Below, piece by piece: positions 60,827 through 64,000 of a stretch of 64,000 nucleotides of DNA (the stretch's first letter is position 1; each line of letters opens with the position of its first letter). The stretch lies in assembly GCF_019744875.1 (NCBI RefSeq), contig NZ_JAIETU010000006.1, positions 482,757-546,756 on the forward strand, in the 5' to 3' direction. The position numbers and the translations under genes are program-made. The notes below the pieces were generated by a model that did not search any database, was not told the origin of the DNA, and worked only from the letters and a program-made list of their open reading frames with translations. The stretch is from Hyphomicrobium sp. (GTDB lineage Bacteria; Pseudomonadota; Alphaproteobacteria; Rhizobiales; Hyphomicrobiaceae).

Positions 60827-60882
60827 TTGCCCGTCTGCAACGTTGAAGACAGGAGCTGTAGCGCCACTGGATCTGGATCTCG

Positions 60883-61653
60883 ATGAAAATAGCCACCTAC
60901 AACATCAACAACATCAATAAACGTTTTGATCCTCTAGCCGCATGGCTGAAGAAGGCCCGACCGGATGTGGTCTGCCTTCAGGAGCTGAAGACGACGCAGG
61001 AGACCTTTCCCGCCGACCGTCTGAAGGCCCTCGGATACGAAGCCGTGTGGCGCGGTCAACGCAGCTGGAACGGCGTGGCTATCCTCGCGCGTGGCAAACC
61101 GCCTGTCCTGACCCACTCCAACCTGCCCGGCGACGAGAGCGATCTCCAAAGCAGGTACATCGAAGCAGCAGTCGGCGGCGTGTTAATCGGCTGCATCTAT
61201 TTGCCTAACGGCAATCCTCAGCCTGGTCCAAAATTCGACTACAAGAACGCCTGGTTCAAACGACTCATTGCGCACGCCCGGCGTCTGCAAAAAGCGAACA
61301 TCCCGGTCGTGCTCGCCGGTGACTTGAATGTCGTGCCGACTGAATTCGATATCTACGAACGCCACTCTTTTGCTGATAACGCCCTGCTCCGGCCCGAACC
61401 TCGCAAAGCCTTTGCTCAATTGATGAAGCAGGGTTGGACCGATGCCATCAGGTCGCTGCACCCACATGACCCCAAGTTTTCCTACTGGAGCTACATGCGC
61501 AATCGTTGGCCCCGCGATGCGGGCCTGCGACTCGATTTTCTTCTCCTAAGCTCCGTTTGCAAGAAACGTCTTGTGACAGGTGACGTCGATCGCTGGGTTC
61601 GCGCACTTCCCGAGGCAAGCGACCACACGCCAGTCTGGATCAAACTCAAATGA
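60883..61653 (+). CDS. exonuclease III family (Xth) nuclease
   Basis: A 256-residue EEP-fold AP endonuclease/3'-exonuclease. Motifs: IATYNINNINKRF, VCLQELKTT (metal Glu), WNGVAILAR, AGDLNVVPTEFD, RLDFLLLS and EASDHTPVW (catalytic Asp/His). Start ATG at 60883. Its stop overlaps the next ATG. It likely acts in base-excision repair and is an extra copy carried by the element. Confidence 0.92.
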   Translation: MKIATYNINNINKRFDPLAAWLKKARPDVVCLQELKTTQETFPADRLKALGYEAVWRGQRSWNGVAILARGKPPVLTHSNLPGDESDLQSRYIEAAVGGVLIGCIYLPNGNPQPGPKFDYKNAWFKRLIAHARRLQKANIPVVLAGDLNVVPTEFDIYERHSFADNALLRPEPRKAFAQLMKQGWTDAIRSLHPHDPKFSYWSYMRNRWPRDAGLRLDFLLLSSVCKKRLVTGDVDRWVRALPEASDHTPVWIKLK

Positions 61654-61982
61654 GCCAAAAGGCAAAGTACCCGGTGACGCCTGACGGCCGCTACATCGTT
61701 GTCCGCGGCCGGCTGTGGCGGACATCCAACCCTGCCTTGCCACCGGAGCGGAAAGAACAACTCGTCCACGACCTCATGACTGCGCGTCGCGGGGTACGGG
61801 ACGCGACAAGTGATGATCAGCGCAAGAATGCGCGAGCCGATGTGAACCAGGCGAAAATTGCTCTTGGCGAGCGAGGCCCGGTCTGGTGGACCGACGGAAC
61901 GCCGGACTACAACCGACATCTGGCGAAGAATACACCCTATGCCGACTGGTTCGTCGAGATCGGCGACGCCGAAGCCGAGTGA
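61650..61982 (+). CDS. small protein coupled to the Xth nuclease
   Basis: A 110-residue protein whose ATG overlaps the nuclease stop (ATGA). It reads YPVTPDGRYIVVRGRLWRTSNPALPPERKEQLVHDLMTARRGVRDA and ends GPVWWTDGTPDYNRHLAKNTPYADWFVEIG. Similar small proteins next to DNA-repair genes occur on mobile elements as far as I recall, but no function is established. It is convergent with umuC, with one base between their stop codons. Confidence 0.75.
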   Translation: MSQKAKYPVTPDGRYIVVRGRLWRTSNPALPPERKEQLVHDLMTARRGVRDATSDDQRKNARADVNQAKIALGERGPVWWTDGTPDYNRHLAKNTPYADWFVEIGDAEAE

Positions 61983-61983
61983 A

Positions 61984-63243
61984 TTATTTTACGTCCAGTA
62001 ATTCGTCCCAATCCGTCGTGTAGTGCGGCGACCGCTTCTCGGATCGCAGGCTCCAGCCGCGCTCGATGCCAGAGACAGCAAGTTTGAGCTTATCGCGACC
62101 GTACGCGGCGTTGATCGTGTCCATCGCCTGCATCAGGGCTTTGCTTCGGGGCGTGTCGGGACGACACCAGAGGTCGCTCTGCACATTGTGCGATGGGCCA
62201 AGGGCGAGCAGCGTGATGCCCGCCTTCTTATAGCGGTAGCCTGGCCGCCAGAGACGGCCGGCCGCCGCCAGGGCCGCATTGCTCAGTGTCATGGTGTCAG
62301 CAGATGCGACGGGCAGCTCAACGGTTCGCGACGCCGCGTATTGGCGATCCTCGGTCTTATACTTGTTGGTCGTTACAAATACCATCACCGCCCCTGCTAC
62401 CAGATTCTGGCGGCGCATTTTCTCGGCAGCGCGGGCGATGTGAGTGCAAATCGATTCCTCAAGCTCGCGCCGCTCGGTCACGGCCCGGCCGAAGGATCGT
62501 GATGCGAGGATCGTTTTGTTGGCGGGGTTGGTCATGGTCAGCGATTGCGTCGGCACGCCGCGTAATTCCAAAGCCATGCGCTCGACCAAAACGCCCAGTC
62601 TCTCTCGCAGGAGCGAGGTATCGGCGTCTCGCAATTGCAGCGGCGTGGTGATGCCAATTTCTCCCAGCCGCGTCGCCAGCCGGTCGGCTACTCCCCACAA
62701 ATCTGTGAGCGCAAATCCCTCAAGGGCCCTCGTCTGTTCTGATTCTGTCAGGAGCGCGTGTACGCCATGGCAGTTTGCGGTTTTCTTCGCGACGCGGTTC
62801 GCCGCCTTGGCAAGCGTCTTAGTCGGCGCGATGCCGACCGACACAGGTATACCGGTCCATTGCAGAACGCGTGCGCGCAAGGTGTGCGCGTGCGCGCCAA
62901 AGTCGGCAAAGCCATCGAATGACAGGAAAGCTTCATCGATCGAATACACTTCGAGATGGGGCGTGAAGTCACGAAGGACGTTGACCACGCGGCCACTGAG
63001 ATCGCCGTAAAGCGTGTAGTTCGACGACCGCACGATCACGCCGTGTTTTTCGAATTTCTGTTTGTTGAGATGCCACGGATCGCCCATCACGATGCCTAGC
63101 GCCTTAGCCTCGTTTGAGCGGGCGATGACGCAACCATCATTGTTCGAGAGCACCACAACGGGCCGCCCTCTCAGCCGCGGCTGAAACAACCGTTCGCACG
63201 ACGCGTAAAAATTGTTGCAGTCGACAAGAGCCAGAACAGTCAT
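61984..63243 (-). CDS. umuC: Y-family DNA polymerase UmuC-like
   Basis: A 419-residue translesion polymerase of the UmuC type. Markers: ALVDCNNFYASCERLF (metal Asp8), VVLSNNDGCVIARSNEAKALGI, SIDEAFLSFDGF (catalytic Asp-Glu), a HhH region ALTDLWGVADRLATRLG, and the C-terminal little-finger and UmuC-specific region RYKKAGITLLAL. The ATG at 63243 is 4 nt past the umuD stop; the upstream extension would overlap umuD. It would make error-prone bypass with UmuD'. Confidence 0.93.
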   Translation of the reverse strand: MTVLALVDCNNFYASCERLFQPRLRGRPVVVLSNNDGCVIARSNEAKALGIVMGDPWHLNKQKFEKHGVIVRSSNYTLYGDLSGRVVNVLRDFTPHLEVYSIDEAFLSFDGFADFGAHAHTLRARVLQWTGIPVSVGIAPTKTLAKAANRVAKKTANCHGVHALLTESEQTRALEGFALTDLWGVADRLATRLGEIGITTPLQLRDADTSLLRERLGVLVERMALELRGVPTQSLTMTNPANKTILASRSFGRAVTERRELEESICTHIARAAEKMRRQNLVAGAVMVFVTTNKYKTEDRQYAASRTVELPVASADTMTLSNAALAAAGRLWRPGYRYKKAGITLLALGPSHNVQSDLWCRPDTPRSKALMQAMDTINAAYGRDKLKLAVSGIERGWSLRSEKRSPHYTTDWDELLDVK

Positions 63244-63247
63244 GCAA

Positions 63248-63676
63248 TCACAAGCGGCGTATGGCGTGACGCACGACACCCCACACTTCAAACTCATGAT
63301 CTTCGTTGATGACGATCGGCGCATAAGCGGGATTGGCCGCCTCTAGCCAGACCGCCCTGCCCTTCTGGCGGTATCGCTTTAGCGTGAACTCGCCGTTGAG
63401 GACGCCCAGAACGATGGAGCCATCGAGCGCGGTGATTGCGCGGTCGACTACGGCGATGTCGCCTGGAAAGATCCCGACGTCTTGCATGCTGTCCCCAGTT
63501 ACCCGAACGGCGAAGGTGGCGGCGGGATGCGCGATCAGCAGTTCATTAAAATCGAGCGGGTTCTCTAGATAGTCCTCGGCTGGCGATGGGAAACCCGCCT
63601 GCACACGCCACATGAAATTCGGAATCGCAGCAGAAAGGCGTGCAATGCACGCGACTACCTCACCCATTGCTGACAT
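63248..63676 (-). CDS. umuD: UmuD-like SOS mutagenesis protease
   Basis: A 142-residue LexA/UmuD-type self-cleaving protein. Cleavage site Ala27-Gly28 (VQAGFPSP), catalytic Ser63 (VTGDSMQD) and Lys100 (FTLKRY) are all present. GGGGA before the ATG at 63676 supports that start; the ATG three codons later is possible. An SOS box lies 17 bp upstream. Confidence 0.93.
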   Translation of the reverse strand: MSAMGEVVACIARLSAAIPNFMWRVQAGFPSPAEDYLENPLDFNELLIAHPAATFAVRVTGDSMQDVGIFPGDIAVVDRAITALDGSIVLGVLNGEFTLKRYRQKGRAVWLEAANPAYAPIVINEDHEFEVWGVVRHAIRRL

Positions 63677-63692
63677 GACATCCCCGCTGTTC

Positions 63693-63707
63693 GTTCCTTG
63701 TTTGTTC
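63693..63707 (-). promoter_or_regulatory. alphaproteobacterial LexA (SOS) box of umuDC
   Basis: GTTC-N7-GTTC exactly (63693-63696 and 63704-63707), the direct-repeat SOS box of alphaproteobacteria. It is 17 bp before the umuD ATG, so the host LexA should repress the pair until DNA damage. Confidence 0.8.
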
Positions 63708-63843
63708 TTTTGTGCATGGGATGTCAAGCTCGGGTTAAGTGCCCTCATCTGCTTGTGGAATGCTCTGGCTCACCAAACACCATGGCCCCTCGCCCGGTTG
63801 GTCGCAGCCGTCGCATGCGGGCCCTAGCCGCCCCTAAGACTTC

Positions 63844-63890
63844 GCGGTCAAGGCCAAGACGAGCGGCCCTGACGGGCCGGCCTTGACCGC
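63844..63890. repeat. long inverted repeat near the window end
   Basis: A perfect 12-bp inverted repeat (GCGGTCAAGGCC, 63844-63855; GGCCTTGACCGC, 63879-63890) encloses a second hairpin (CGGCCC-TGAC-GGGCCG). There is no T run. It could be a transcription barrier or a recognition structure of the element. No convincing gene is seen from 63710 to 64000. Confidence 0.5.
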
Positions 63891-64000
63891 TTAGACGGAG
63901 CGTCTCTAACAGTCCCGCGACGGCGGCTTCTCTAATTGAGCCTGTCAACGGGGACGTGCGATGACTTTCTCGTCGCTTCGCTCCTGTTCACCAAGGGAAT

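Larger units (their letters stand above)
56468..64000. mobile_element. integrated element inserted in mutY (left part)
   Basis: Element DNA begins where MutY similarity ends (about 56468). It carries a tyrosine integrase, an AlpA-like regulator, a plasmid-type replication initiator with iterons, an ExoIII-family nuclease, a small protein, and umuDC-like genes. Composition and codon use are less uniform than in the chromosome to the left. The right end and the remaining mutY are outside the window, so its size and exact ends are unknown. Whether it can excise or replicate is unproven. Confidence 0.75.

Noticed and set aside
63745..63948. 67-codon minus-strand frame at the right edge
   Set aside because: It crosses the nested inverted repeat and has no gene-like features beyond being open.

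Overview
The window is GC-rich, densely coded alphaproteobacterial DNA, most likely from the order Hyphomicrobiales; a Hyphomicrobiaceae-like genus is possible but not proven. Reasons: the cytochrome aa3 locus in the order ctaC-ctaD-ctaB-ctaF-ctaG-ctaE-DUF983-SURF1-thrC-M16 peptidase, the split F0 operon atpI-B-E-F'-F, a phasin, an IalB-family protein, a biotin operon bioB-F-D-A, and an alphaproteobacterial SOS box (GTTC-N7-GTTC). No rRNA, tRNA or CRISPR array was seen.

Layout. 1-6343 (minus strand): a Flp/Tad pilus locus with two Flp pilins, prepilin peptidase CpaA, then CpaB, CpaC secretin, CpaD lipoprotein, CpaE and the first third of the CpaF ATPase. 6932-9964: secA, divergent from a parvulin-type foldase, an SMR transporter and argJ (10368-13057). 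13191-13854: a frameshifted thiopurine methyltransferase-like gene. 13858-17955: translationally coupled biotin operon. 18347-22290: small Gly-rich protein, Tat-exported PhoX-type phosphatase, phasin, IalB-like protein. 22774-29803: aa3 oxidase structural and assembly genes with strong intercistronic hairpins. 29880-37250: thrC, M16 protease, GNAT acetyltransferase and a very large 7TM-PAS-GGDEF-EAL protein with degenerate catalytic motifs and a roughly 380-residue low-complexity tail, linked by overlapping stop/start codons. 37453-39213: a MarR regulator and an MFS transporter that share a palindromic operator. 39314-46738: YqgE, DsbD-N-like protein, peroxiredoxin, CHAP-like protein, RNase HI, homoserine kinase (ThrB), IspH and three uncharacterised proteins. 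46894-49564: ATP synthase F0 operon. 49812-55705: smc, two DsbA-like thioredoxins, and DciA (DUF721).

From about 56468 to the end of the window the sequence is an integrated mobile element. It interrupts mutY just before the last iron-sulfur cysteine. It carries a P4-type tyrosine integrase, an AlpA-like regulator, a plasmid-type Rep_3 initiator flanked on both sides by a family of about 16-bp iteron-like repeats, an ExoIII-family nuclease coupled to a small protein, and an SOS-controlled umuDC-type pair. The same insertion therefore truncates an antimutator glycosylase and brings in a mutagenic-polymerase module. This element, the degenerate GGDEF-EAL protein with its NGH/Pro-rich tail, and the MarR/MFS operator pair are the most interesting parts. 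The element's right end lies beyond the window.

Start codons were chosen from ribosome-binding sites, overlaps and family N-termini; several differ from the longest open frame and are GTG or TTG.
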